28,649 nucleotides of DNA from a virus. Numbering within the stretch: position 1 is the first letter of the stretch; each line of letters begins with the position of its first letter. Under the pieces are notes generated by a model that was given only the letters and a program-made list of their open reading frames with translations, was not told where the DNA came from and made no database searches. Made by a program: the position numbers and the translations under genes. Location: positions 1 through 28,649 of the IMG/VR virus record IMGVR_UViG_3300044655_002223; one strand, given 5' to 3'. Below are positions 1 to 8,187 of this stretch, in pieces.

Positions 1-1
1 A

Positions 2-1873
2 ATTATATGCGAGCAATATCAGAATCTTATAGTAAATAAGAGAATACCTGAATTCGCATTAGTTCATAATTTTTTGAATGATATTCAACCTCTAAACTGG
101 GACGATACTGTTAAAGGAGTTTCCTCGGGTCTTATGGAAAAAGCAGAGACACTTTCAAGAGAGATCGAGGTTTCTAAAGTTATTGAATCAATAAAAAACA
201 CAGGAAGCTCCGCTTTCTATTCCGATCTTAATGATATTCTTAATGAGTGGTTAGTTTCCGAGAGTAAATCAAATGCCCTATTAGTTAAAAATATTTCTAA
301 GTGGTCATTTAATCCAGTTGTTAGAAACTTAATCAACTTTATAAATGTAAATGAGAACACAGATAATAGAAGATTGGAAATTCCTACTATAGCTCAAGGA
401 GAATCTAGTGTATCTAGAGTTTTCTCTCCTGTTATGTTAGGGAGTCATAAATCTATCTTCTATCTAGGAGGAAACGTTTTTGAATCTAATTCTGCTGACA
501 TTAAGAAGCTAACAAGAAAAGAAGTTGCTGGCTTATCTAGCGATTATATTCAATTGATAGAATCTTTCAACAGACAATACGTTAGAGTTAACGAGGAAGG
601 GATTTTCGTTCAGTTAGGTAAAAGCACTGTTAGAATAATAGAGGAAGGAGAGGAAGTATCAGTTTATTTAGGAAAGAGAAAACTTAAATTTGGCGATCCT
701 TCTGGATTAGCTAAAATATTAGGCTTAGAGTCAGCTACATATTTTGGAGTAAATGAAACTCAGGTCGTATCAGATATTATGAGACTTTACACTAACTACC
801 AAAATATAGTTGAACTTGATTTCGCCAAGAGCATAGAATCAAATGTATTTGAAGGACTTGCTATCAATCTAATTAAATGGAATAATCAAATTTATCTTCA
901 GAAGATTAACCAAGGAATGAATGAAAATTCAATCTATAAGGTTACTGGAAATCAGGCAGTATCAATGGTTAAGGAATTTATGAGATATGATATCTCTGAG
1001 GGATTAACAGAATTTTTAGTTGGAGAAAATAGGGTTAAATCTATTATGGTAAATGACAGAAACAAGGTTATTGAGAACATTTCCAAAGTAGAGGAACAAA
1101 TAAACAAGTTAGAAACATTAATGTCAACTAACCCTCTATATTCTGCTTCGCCTGAGATTATGTCAGCTAAAAAACTATTAGAGAATGAGCTTAACGTTCT
1201 TAGAGAGAAGTGGAACCAAATTAATATAGAGATATCTTCAGCTGAATCAACTATAGAATTGGAGAATTCTTTAGAAATCTTTGAAGATGAGAAATTTAAC
1301 ATTGGCGATTTTATTAAAGTTAAAGAATCGGGAGATACTGGTAAGATAATTTCTATAGATGCTACTTCGGGAAGATACACGGTTCTTCTAGATACCGGTA
1401 AAACTTCAGATTTTCTAATCAGTGAAATTACTGATTTAGAAGAGGCTCTTAGTCAAGCAGCTGAAGATAATGCTGATTCTTCGGATGAGGACGATTCAGA
1501 AGAGGAAGTAAAAGAGAACTTTGATATGTTAAGCGGTAACGGAAACAAACTTAACAAATCAGAAATGCCTCTATCAGATCAGAAGAAACTTTTGACTGAT
1601 TTTTCAAAAGGGCATGGATTTTCTAAAGCCCCTGGAGATCATAAAGGAACAATCGACATGAAGATGGATTCGCTACATGGGTACAATTCAACGATGAATG
1701 AAGATGAGGGCTCAAAAAAAAACCCCAGTCGTAACTTCTACTTCGCTCCAAAATCAGAAGATCAGAATAAAAAAGGAAACCCTTTCGTCCAATCCTCTAA
1801 AGGAAAACTAAGCAAGGCACCAACAGGAAAAAACATAGTAGAAGAAGAGGAAGAGGGAGGAGAAAAGGAATAA
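2..1873 (+). CDS. Large hypothetical protein, 5'-truncated by the window edge
   Basis: The reading frame is open from base 2, so the real start lies outside the window; the TTG at 74 is only the first possible start codon inside it. About 623 residues are visible. The N-terminal two thirds is mixed alpha/beta without a motif I recognise. It is followed by a Glu/Lys-rich, probably coiled-coil stretch coded around 1060-1290, then a small beta-rich segment coded around 1300-1430. That segment begins FNIGDFIKVKESGDTGKIIS and looks like an SH3/KOW-type barrel. The C-terminal 150 residues are acidic, then Lys/Ser/Asn-rich and probably disordered. The gene ends just before an intrinsic terminator, so it closes a transcription unit. 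No function is assigned. A structural or head-associated role is possible from the tail composition and neighbours, but not shown. Confidence 0.85.
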   Translation: MICEQYQNLIVNKRIPEFALVHNFLNDIQPLNWDDTVKGVSSGLMEKAETLSREIEVSKVIESIKNTGSSAFYSDLNDILNEWLVSESKSNALLVKNISKWSFNPVVRNLINFINVNENTDNRRLEIPTIAQGESSVSRVFSPVMLGSHKSIFYLGGNVFESNSADIKKLTRKEVAGLSSDYIQLIESFNRQYVRVNEEGIFVQLGKSTVRIIEEGEEVSVYLGKRKLKFGDPSGLAKILGLESATYFGVNETQVVSDIMRLYTNYQNIVELDFAKSIESNVFEGLAINLIKWNNQIYLQKINQGMNENSIYKVTGNQAVSMVKEFMRYDISEGLTEFLVGENRVKSIMVNDRNKVIENISKVEEQINKLETLMSTNPLYSASPEIMSAKKLLENELNVLREKWNQINIEISSAESTIELENSLEIFEDEKFNIGDFIKVKESGDTGKIISIDATSGRYTVLLDTGKTSDFLISEITDLEEALSQAAEDNADSSDEDDSEEEVKENFDMLSGNGNKLNKSEMPLSDQKKLLTDFSKGHGFSKAPGDHKGTIDMKMDSLHGYNSTMNEDEGSKKNPSRNFYFAPKSEDQNKKGNPFVQSSKGKLSKAPTGKNIVEEEEEGGEKE

Positions 1874-1895
1874 AAATCATAAAAAAATCATAAAG

Positions 1896-1928
1896 GAATG
1901 TAGCTCTAATGGGCTACATTCTTTTTTT
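1896..1928 (+). terminator. Intrinsic terminator after the first gene
   Basis: A perfect 9-bp stem (GAATGTAGC at 1896-1904 with GCTACATTC at 1913-1921) encloses an 8-base loop and is followed by seven T residues (1922-1928). It separates the first gene from the sigma-factor gene. The other two terminators in the window also end in a T7 run followed by G. Confidence 0.9.
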
Positions 1929-1942
1929 GAAATCTTTTTCTG

Positions 1943-1979
1943 TTCTATCAGTAGAATAGATAACAAACAAACAAACAAA
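1943..1979 (+). promoter_or_regulatory. Leader of the sigma-factor gene: small dyad plus CAAA repeats
   Basis: Between the terminator and the gp55-like gene there is a short inverted repeat, TTCTA-TCAG-TAGAA (1943-1956), followed by four tandem CAAA units (1964-1979) and an A/T-rich run up to the ATG. Neither promoter motif found elsewhere in the window is present. The dyad could be an operator and the CAAA run an unstructured translation leader; both ideas are inference. Confidence 0.3.
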
Positions 1980-1994
1980 AATAATTAAACCTTA

Positions 1995-2354
1995 ATGGCT
2001 AAAGATTATGTAAAAAATAGTGAATTGTTGGCCGCGGTAGTGGAATCCAAACAAAAGGGACATTTAACCCCAGATACTATAGAGATGTTTAATCTAATGA
2101 TACACGGGATATCCAAAAAAATGTCATATAAAGATCCGGAAGACAGGGAAGATTGTATGGCCTTTGCCATGGAAGATCTTTGCAAGTATTGGAATAGATT
2201 CAATCCCGATAAATCGAATAATCCATTTGCTTATTTCACACAAATAGCTAAGAATGGTTTTGCTAAAGGATGGAAGAAAATACATCCACCTAAGAGTCCA
2301 AGAACTATACCTTTTAGCTACATTACAGGAGAGGATAATACATATAACGTATAA
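1995..2354 (+). CDS. 55: gp55-like late transcription sigma factor
   Basis: A 119-residue protein resembling the sigma region 2-like core of T4 gp55, the phage sigma factor that directs host RNA polymerase to late promoters. Residues 47-96 carry the characteristic block: acidic DPEDREDC, then FAMEDLCKYWNRFNPDK, then NPFAYFTQIAKNGFAKGWKK. The last part matches the NPFAY helix and basic DNA-contact helix of gp55 and small sigma factors. T4 gp55 is about 185 residues, so this is a short version with little beyond the core. The ATG is preceded by an A-rich leader without a Shine-Dalgarno sequence. The gene leads into head-completion and portal genes. In T4, gp55 also needs the co-activator gp33 and the sliding clamp; neither gene is in this window. 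Confidence 0.8.
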   Translation: MAKDYVKNSELLAAVVESKQKGHLTPDTIEMFNLMIHGISKKMSYKDPEDREDCMAFAMEDLCKYWNRFNPDKSNNPFAYFTQIAKNGFAKGWKKIHPPKSPRTIPFSYITGEDNTYNV

Positions 2355-2365
2355 AATTCTTTTTA

Positions 2366-2851
2366 ATGGTTGATATTAAGAAAGTAAAACCTAACGGAGA
2401 ATATCGGTCAGGTAAATATGAACCCAGAAATCCGGAAAAGTACATAGGTGATATACACAATATCATATACAGATCCTCGTGGGAGTATAGATTCTGTACT
2501 TACTGTGATACAAACGAATCGATTTTAAAATGGAGTTCTGAACCAGTATCGATAGATTACTACAATCCATTAGACAAGAAGGATCATAAATATAATGTTG
2601 ATTTCTATATAAAGGTTCTAAAGGAAAGTGGGGAAGAGCAAGATTGGATCATTGAAATAAAACCAGAGAATCAGACAAAAAAACCTATTTATGAGGGTGT
2701 AAATACTCTGAGTAAGCTAAAATCTTATAATAGAAATATGCAGATTTGGATAACAAATCAGGCTAAGTTTAAGGCAGCTAAAGAATGGGCATCGAAGAGA
2801 GGATTTAAATTTGGTGTGATAGATGAAAATTTTCTTTTTAGAAGTAAATGA
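2366..2851 (+). CDS. 4: gp4-like head-completion protein
   Basis: A 161-residue protein matching T4 gp4 (gp50/4), the head-completion protein required after packaging so that tails can join filled heads. Shared landmarks, in order, are a basic N-terminus with a K/R-Y-x-G-D segment, IIYRSSWEYRF (T4 has ITYRSNWEKFF), the acidic IEIKPE motif after a short beta strand (T4 has IEIKPK), and a C-terminal W..N..K..AAKEWASKRGFKF block (T4 AAQSLAEKRGIKF). The IEIKP core resembles a nuclease-type fold, and catalytic acids could be E45, D81 and E98-like residues, though I have not assigned them. It overlaps the next gene by four bases (ATGA), suggesting translational coupling. Confidence 0.85.
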   Translation: MVDIKKVKPNGEYRSGKYEPRNPEKYIGDIHNIIYRSSWEYRFCTYCDTNESILKWSSEPVSIDYYNPLDKKDHKYNVDFYIKVLKESGEEQDWIIEIKPENQTKKPIYEGVNTLSKLKSYNRNMQIWITNQAKFKAAKEWASKRGFKFGVIDENFLFRSK

Positions 2852-3450
2852 GTTTCAAGGATCTAGTTTTAGAATACCGGGATAAGATAGGTACTAATAA
2901 AAACATCTTCAGGGAGACTGATGAGTATTTTCTAAAAGAGTATTTTAAAAACGATAAGAAATTTCTACCTCAACCGATTTCAATAATACCCGGAAAAATT
3001 TACTACTTTAATTATTCAACCGATTCTAAAATTACCAAAGAAAGGAAGTTTATAGATAGATTTCCTGTAATTTTATGTACAGATTTTTTTGAAACCGGAG
3101 GATTTAAAATAATGAAAGGTATAGATCTAGTAACTACCCCAATGAAATACAGAATGGAAATTATAAGCAGAATTTTTGATTCATTCGAGCAGACAATAAA
3201 AGATAACGGCATTTCCGAATCAGAAGGTGGAATAGCTTCTCCTTTAAATTTAAAGGATTCTGAATTAAATAAAATTTTAGGAGACACCGGATATAAGTCT
3301 TCTCTCTTTGGATTTAAAACGTCTTTCATAAAGAATGCTGGATCGATTATTTATAAGGATTGGTCTAAACTACCCTATCTAACCGTTAATCTGGTCGAGG
3401 GGTTAAATATATCAGGGATATATAGTGAATATGAATCGAAATTAAAATAG
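2848..3450 (+). CDS. Small phage protein of unassigned function, T4-like neighbourhood
   Basis: A 200-residue protein beginning inside the stop codon of the gp4-like gene. The middle shows G-K-I-Y-Y-F-N-Y (about residues 49-56) followed by DRFPVILC (about 71-78). This pattern recalls a small protein family common in T4-like phages, where a G-x-Y-x-F-x-Y strand is followed by DRFP and a hydrophobic strand. I cannot attach a proven function. T4 has baseplate-wedge gene 53 next to gene 4, but I see no convincing match to T4 gp53. The 3' end contains a GATATATA motif (3417-3424) that may act as promoter for the portal genes downstream. The coding call is secure; the role is open. Confidence 0.85.
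   Translation: MSFKDLVLEYRDKIGTNKNIFRETDEYFLKEYFKNDKKFLPQPISIIPGKIYYFNYSTDSKITKERKFIDRFPVILCTDFFETGGFKIMKGIDLVTTPMKYRMEIISRIFDSFEQTIKDNGISESEGGIASPLNLKDSELNKILGDTGYKSSLFGFKTSFIKNAGSIIYKDWSKLPYLTVNLVEGLNISGIYSEYESKLK
3417..3424 (+). promoter_or_regulatory. Candidate late promoter (GATATATA) ahead of the portal genes
   Basis: GATATATA in the context GGGATATATAG, inside the end of the preceding gene and 47 bases before the first portal ATG. It is one of seven plus-strand copies in the window, all upstream of head genes; the GGGATATATAG context recurs at 21429-21439. Confidence 0.4.
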
Positions 3451-3471
3451 TATTTCGATCTAGAATTAAAA

Positions 3472-5145
3472 ATGGCTGGATTCGTCGAAAATAATAATCC
3501 CGGACAAACCCCTGTTATTCAGAGGATCAGGGATTCAGTAAGAAAATTAAGTACCTTCGGTATGAAGTACGATGACATGGTCATTCGTAACTCCCAAGCT
3601 GTTGGTGTAACTGAGGCATCGTTCCTTAATAAGAATAAATCCAATGTAGAGGATGAGAGCATGCTTTGGACCCTTGCTAAGCAAGATATATCTTCTAAAC
3701 AATTTATCGGGTACTTTGATAAGGACTATAAGGGTAAAAGAGATTATTTAAGAAAGTTTTCTCTTAATCCTGAAATAGAGTGGGTTTTAGATACGATATG
3801 CGACGAGTCTATTTCTTATGATCCCTCTAATTTTTTCGCATATCCCGATTTTATAGATCTCAGTGATATTAACGAAAAGCTGAAGGATGATTTATATGAG
3901 ACATTCAAGAAGCTTTATGATATATGGGGATTCTCCGATGATATTACCGCATGGCAATATTTCAGACAATTCATAGTTGATGGGTTTTTAGCTTTTGAGA
4001 TTATCTATGATGATAAAGGAAAGGAGATAGTTGGATTTAAAGAATTAGATCCAATATCTTTAATACCCAGTGTAGAAAAACAAATAGACGGATCCTTTAT
4101 TAATACATGGACTCAGTATCCTCAAGATCCTAAGAAAAAAAGAGTCCTTTATGACCCTCAGATAATTTACATTTCATACGCTAAGGGTAATGCTGTATCA
4201 AGAGTAAGCTACATAGAGAGATTAATAAGACCTTATAATATTCTTCGAATTATAGAATATACGAGAGTAATTTGGTCTGTAATGAACGCTTCATTTAAGC
4301 TAAAAATGACGGTTCCTATTGGTAGTAAATCCCAACAAAAGGGTATGCAAACACTGGGAGAACTAATGAGCATTTATAAGGAGGATATTCAATTGAATGA
4401 CGATAGTGGAGAATTAAGTATAGACGGAAGGCCTAAGATACAATTTTATAAAAACTACCTAATGCCTTCTGGCGTTAACGGAACGCCTTCTATAGAACCT
4501 ATAACAACAGATGGACCTAACCTTAACGACCCAGCTCCTCTAGCGTATTTCTTTGATAAATTTATACTTGAATCTAAAGTCCCTCCTTCAAGATTTCATA
4601 ACCCAGACGGAGGTACAACTTCTCCATATTCTAACGGGGCTGAGGGGTTAGACAAAGAAGAAATAAGATTTGCTAAGTTTATTTCTAGATTGAGATCAAT
4701 ATTCCAGGAAATAGTAACAAAACCACTCTGGATACAAATGGTGAAGAAGTATCCTAAACTGGAGGATGATTTTATGTTTAAGAGTCAATTAGGACTTGAT
4801 TATTTCTCGGATAACCCATTTAAGTTAAATCAAGAAATTGATATAATAAACAAAAGAAAAGAGGCGGTAGCTGCTTTAGGTGGAATCATGGGAGATGAGG
4901 AAAAACCCTTTTTCTCTAATGCTTTCCTAATAGAAACATACCTAGGAATTTCTAAGCAAGATATTGATGCTAACAAGGAGGCATTAAAAAGGAAAGAGAA
5001 AGAGAAGAAGGAAAAAGAGAAAGAAGGAGAAGCTGGAGAAGAAGGAGGAGAAGCTGGAGCAGAATCCTCTACTGAAACAGCAGAGGAAACCCCTCCTGCA
5101 GAGGGAGAAGAAAAAACTACTGAAGAAACACCTCCTGCAACCTAA
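3472..5145 (+). CDS. 20: Portal vertex protein, first of two paralogs (gp20-like)
   Basis: A 557-residue homolog of T4 gp20 (524 residues), the dodecameric portal through which DNA is packaged and to which the neck attaches. T4-like landmarks are the long central helix region ending in SYIERLIRPYNILRIIEYTR (T4 [20 protein letters not shown]), SKVPPSRF near the crown (T4 LRVPLSRI), and EEIRFAKFISRLRSIFQEI (T4 DELTFAKFIRELQHKFEEV). A late segment, YLGISKQDIDANKEALKRK, matches the T4 region before its acidic tail. The C-terminal 60 residues are low-complexity Glu/Lys/Ala/Thr/Pro. There is no capsid-targeting-like N-terminus, unlike the genes downstream. A second portal gene begins 22 bases after this one. 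Confidence 0.93.
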   Translation: MAGFVENNNPGQTPVIQRIRDSVRKLSTFGMKYDDMVIRNSQAVGVTEASFLNKNKSNVEDESMLWTLAKQDISSKQFIGYFDKDYKGKRDYLRKFSLNPEIEWVLDTICDESISYDPSNFFAYPDFIDLSDINEKLKDDLYETFKKLYDIWGFSDDITAWQYFRQFIVDGFLAFEIIYDDKGKEIVGFKELDPISLIPSVEKQIDGSFINTWTQYPQDPKKKRVLYDPQIIYISYAKGNAVSRVSYIERLIRPYNILRIIEYTRVIWSVMNASFKLKMTVPIGSKSQQKGMQTLGELMSIYKEDIQLNDDSGELSIDGRPKIQFYKNYLMPSGVNGTPSIEPITTDGPNLNDPAPLAYFFDKFILESKVPPSRFHNPDGGTTSPYSNGAEGLDKEEIRFAKFISRLRSIFQEIVTKPLWIQMVKKYPKLEDDFMFKSQLGLDYFSDNPFKLNQEIDIINKRKEAVAALGGIMGDEEKPFFSNAFLIETYLGISKQDIDANKEALKRKEKEKKEKEKEGEAGEEGGEAGAESSTETAEETPPAEGEEKTTEETPPAT

Positions 5146-5167
5146 GGAGAATATAATATTATAACTA

Positions 5168-6778
5168 ATGGCAGGATTTTTAGATTTTTTAAAACCAAAT
5201 CAATCAGCTTTAGGAAATATCCTAAAGAACCTTTCCAATGTTGCAAAATTTGGAATGCAATATGATGATATGGTTGTTAGAAACTCTCAGGCTATTGGTA
5301 AAACTGAGGGATATTTTTTCAATCAAGAGAGCACTGGTTTTACTCAAAATGATGCCTTTCAGTGGACCGCTTCCTATCAAGATACCAAGGTAAGAAAATA
5401 TATTGCTTATTTTGACAAGGATTACATCGAGAAAAGAAATTATTTAAGAAAATTTTCTTTAAATGGTGAGATAGAGTTCATTCTAGATACCATAACGGAT
5501 GAATCGATCGTATACGACGATCGTAATTATTTCGCTCAGCCATCTTTTGTTAATCTTGACTTAAAGGACAAGATCAAAGATAAACTTGCTTCGCATTACA
5601 ATAGAATATACAATGTATTTGGATTTCAAAATACAATTCTTGCATGGCAATACTTTAAGCAATTTTTAATTGATGGATTTTTAGCATTTGAAATAATTTA
5701 CGATAACAAAGGAAGAGAGATAATAGGATTTAAGGAACTAGACCCAACCTCACTTCAGCCTGTGGTAGAGAAGGTAGCAGAAAATGAATATAGACAGTTT
5801 TGGATTCAGTACCCGAAGAATCCACAAATGACAAGAAAGCTAACCAATGAGCAGGTGATCTATATTTCTTATGCTAAGGGAAATACCATTTCAAGAGTTA
5901 GCTATATAGAAAGACTGGTTAGATCATACAATATTCTAAGAATAATGGAAAATTCCAGAGTTATCTGGAACGTAATGAATGCTTCCTATCGACTAAAATT
6001 CATCATACCTATAGGTAGTCAATCTCCGCAAAAAGCCATGCAAACATTAGGACAGTTGATGTCCAATTATAAGGAGGATATTTCTATTAACGATTCTTCT
6101 GGTGAATTAACAATAAACGGAAGACCAAAGGTACAATTTTATAAGAACTATCTCTTTCCTGAAAAAGATGGACAGAGCCCAGATATATCATCTCTTAATT
6201 CGGCAGGTCCAGATTTTAACGTAATGGAGAATGTCGTATATTTTTTCAATAAATTAAAAATGGATTCTAAGATTCCCTATGCTAGATTTGCTTCTAAAAA
6301 TACTACGCCGGGAAATTATCAGACTAGCATAGATCAGCTAGAGAGGGATGAGATAAGATTCGAGAAATTTTTAAGAAGATTAAGATCCATATTCCAGGAG
6401 ATTCTAGTAAAACCCCTCTATATTCAAATGTGTTTAGATTACCCTGAACTATCCAGGGATAAAGGATTCAAAGCAAATATAGGATTAAATTATAATAGAG
6501 ATAGTGAGTTCGAGGAAATGGTAGAACTTGCTGGGTTTACAAAAAGGACCGAGTTTATAAACGGGTTAAAAGAATTGAAAGTTAAAATAGGAGAGGAAGA
6601 AAAAGGATACTTCGATCCGGATTTCTTGATTCAAAGATTCCTAGGCATGAATCCAGACCAGATAAAAATGAATCAAAAGTACAAAGAGAAAGAGGAGAAG
6701 GAGGCAGAAAAAGCTAAAGAAGAAGGTGGAGGAGAAGGCGAAGAATCCGGAGGTGGGGGTCAAACCGTTACTCTATAA
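5168..6778 (+). CDS. 20: Portal vertex protein, second paralog (gp20-like)
   Basis: A 536-residue protein that aligns from end to end with the gene before it. By eye about half of the core residues are identical, including FGMQYDDMVVRNSQAIG, FDKDY..KR.YLRKFSLN, FLIDGFLAFEIIYDNKG, YISYAKGN.ISRVSYIERL and RDEIRFEKFLRRLRSIFQEI. All gp20 landmarks present in copy 1 are kept, and no frameshift or deletion is visible, so it does not look like a decaying duplicate. The acidic C-terminal tail differs, ending in Glu/Gly-rich sequence. The spacer before it contains AAGGAG, but that lies 18 bases from the ATG, too far to serve as a normal ribosome-binding site. The two copies may form one mixed portal or two alternative portals; the sequence cannot decide. 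Confidence 0.92.
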   Translation: MAGFLDFLKPNQSALGNILKNLSNVAKFGMQYDDMVVRNSQAIGKTEGYFFNQESTGFTQNDAFQWTASYQDTKVRKYIAYFDKDYIEKRNYLRKFSLNGEIEFILDTITDESIVYDDRNYFAQPSFVNLDLKDKIKDKLASHYNRIYNVFGFQNTILAWQYFKQFLIDGFLAFEIIYDNKGREIIGFKELDPTSLQPVVEKVAENEYRQFWIQYPKNPQMTRKLTNEQVIYISYAKGNTISRVSYIERLVRSYNILRIMENSRVIWNVMNASYRLKFIIPIGSQSPQKAMQTLGQLMSNYKEDISINDSSGELTINGRPKVQFYKNYLFPEKDGQSPDISSLNSAGPDFNVMENVVYFFNKLKMDSKIPYARFASKNTTPGNYQTSIDQLERDEIRFEKFLRRLRSIFQEILVKPLYIQMCLDYPELSRDKGFKANIGLNYNRDSEFEEMVELAGFTKRTEFINGLKELKVKIGEEEKGYFDPDFLIQRFLGMNPDQIKMNQKYKEKEEKEAEKAKEEGGGEGEESGGGGQTVTL

Positions 6779-6810
6779 TTTTTTATCCCCGTAAGTTTTT
6801 GGTATTTTTA
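6779..6810 (+). promoter_or_regulatory. Promoter of the CCC-N12-TAnnTTT class before DNA ligase
   Basis: Directly after the portal stop codon: TTTTTT (6779-6784), A, TCCCC, twelve bases from the last C, then TATTTTTA (6803-6810). The order and spacing match the elements at 13189 and 26297. TAnnTTT(G/A) with an upstream T-run resembles the Bacteroidota housekeeping promoter. The tiny reading frame MKKYQ (6810-6827) follows and ends on the ligase start codon. Confidence 0.6.
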
Positions 6811-6823
6811 TGAAAAAATATCA

Positions 6824-8155
6824 ATGAGAAAAGAACTTCAATTATTCAAAGATCTAGAATCGCTAACTGGCGAGGGATCTCAAAAGGCTAAACAAAAGAT
6901 AATTTCGGAAAATCAGAGCGAGAGATTTTTATATCTTTTGGACATCTGTTTTAATCCTTTTGTTACCACTAAACTTCATAAGATCTCTTTTAATGAGTCT
7001 TTATCTGAAATTAATCATAACCACTGGGATAATTTTAAAGATCTCGTAGAGGAGCTAAAAAGAGTGCCAGCTGCAAATGATTTACTTAGAAAAAGAGCAC
7101 AGGATATAGTTTCTTTCCGGATATCTGATGATGAACCAGAGGATCTTCAACTTAGAGAAGTTTTAATGAAGATTATCACAAAGAGGATGAATATAGGGAT
7201 AGGTGCTAAGCTTATCAATAAAGCAATCGGCAAGGAAATAATACCCGATCCCTCCCTCATGTTAGCTACCGACGATCACGAAACGATAGAAAAATGGGAT
7301 CGTATTTATTGCGAGGAAAAATATGACGGGGTAAGAGTTATTGCCCTTTGGAAGGATCGTAAATTTTCTTACTTTACAAGGGCTTTTAATGAGTTAGACT
7401 CCGCTTGCTTCCCCCAATTATCTAAATCTTTAGAAACAGCAATAGAATCTAGCGGTATGACTGGGGATTTTTTCTTCGATGGAGAGCTTACCGATTTAAA
7501 TAGAAAATCAGTTAGCGGAAAGGTAACGCAGATTCTTAAAGGTAAGGTTGATTCTAAGATAGAAGAGGGAATGATATTTAATGTTTTTGATTTAGAGTCT
7601 AGCGATGTACTAGTTAAGGGAAGGGGTTCTAAAAAATATAAAGAAAGAAGAGAAGCTTTAGAGAATGTTCTGAAAAACATCCCGGATGGATCCAATGTAA
7701 CGTTAGCTCAAATGTGGGAGATTGATAGTCCAGATCAAATAACTCCTATCTATAAAAATATAGTAGATCAAGGGGGAGAGGGTGTTATATGTAAGAATGA
7801 CGAGGTTTATGAGTGCAAGAGATCAAAATCTTGGGTAAAATTTAAGGAAGTTAATGAATGCGACTTAGTAATAACTGGATGGTATCCAGGAGAGGGTAAA
7901 AGAGAGGGACTGATAGGTGGATTTATCTTGACTGATTCCTCCGGGACTCTTCACGTAAGGGTGGGAGCAGGATTTACCGATCAGGATCTAAAAGATCTAA
8001 GTTCGGACCCAGATTCACATACTGGTAAGATAGTAGCAGTCCAATATAATGTCACAATTACTGATAAGCATGGAAACAGATCTCTTTTTCTTCCTAGATT
8101 TGTTGATATAAGAAATGACAAGAATTGTGCTGATGATCTTTCCAAATTATTTTAG
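6824..8155 (+). CDS. 30: ATP-dependent DNA ligase (gp30-like)
   Basis: A 443-residue nucleotidyltransferase ligase that seals nicks during replication and repair. An N-terminal helical domain (about residues 1-145) precedes the adenylation domain. Motif I is EEKYDGVR, with the AMP-accepting lysine at K166. DGEL at 219-222 is motif III, EGVICK at 319-324 is motif IV, and WVKFK at 337-341 is motif V. A C-terminal OB-fold follows. The overall length is close to T4 gp30 (487). It opens the replication block and is preceded by its own promoter motif. The internal FNES sequence near residue 56 looks like the head-protease signature but has no meaning in a cytoplasmic enzyme. Confidence 0.95.
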   Translation: MRKELQLFKDLESLTGEGSQKAKQKIISENQSERFLYLLDICFNPFVTTKLHKISFNESLSEINHNHWDNFKDLVEELKRVPAANDLLRKRAQDIVSFRISDDEPEDLQLREVLMKIITKRMNIGIGAKLINKAIGKEIIPDPSLMLATDDHETIEKWDRIYCEEKYDGVRVIALWKDRKFSYFTRAFNELDSACFPQLSKSLETAIESSGMTGDFFFDGELTDLNRKSVSGKVTQILKGKVDSKIEEGMIFNVFDLESSDVLVKGRGSKKYKERREALENVLKNIPDGSNVTLAQMWEIDSPDQITPIYKNIVDQGGEGVICKNDEVYECKRSKSWVKFKEVNECDLVITGWYPGEGKREGLIGGFILTDSSGTLHVRVGAGFTDQDLKDLSSDPDSHTGKIVAVQYNVTITDKHGNRSLFLPRFVDIRNDKNCADDLSKLF

Positions 8156-8187
8156 AAACACTTTCATATCCATCTGATAAAAAATAT

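Noticed and set aside
952-1380. Minus-strand open frames, the longest being 17177-17632, 952-1380, and others
   Set aside because: All lie opposite strongly supported plus-strand genes, show no recognisable domain, and have low-complexity Ser/Leu/Ile composition typical of antisense shadows.
1964-1979. CAAA tandem units as a protein-binding iteron or origin
   Set aside because: Only four short units, with no larger dyad or AT/GC structure around them; simple leader sequence is the plainer explanation.
2848-3450. Assignment as baseplate wedge gp53 from its place after gene 4
   Set aside because: Position fits T4 order, but I could not match its sequence to T4 gp53, so function was left open.
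5144-5149. Shine-Dalgarno-like AAGGAG before the second portal gene
   Set aside because: It ends 18 bases before the ATG, too far for normal use, and no other gene here has such a site.
6980-7010. FNES sequence in DNA ligase as a head-protease site
   Set aside because: It is internal to a cytoplasmic enzyme with no targeting tag; it shows that single hydrophobic-N-E motifs occur by chance and only clusters or N-terminal tags should be trusted.
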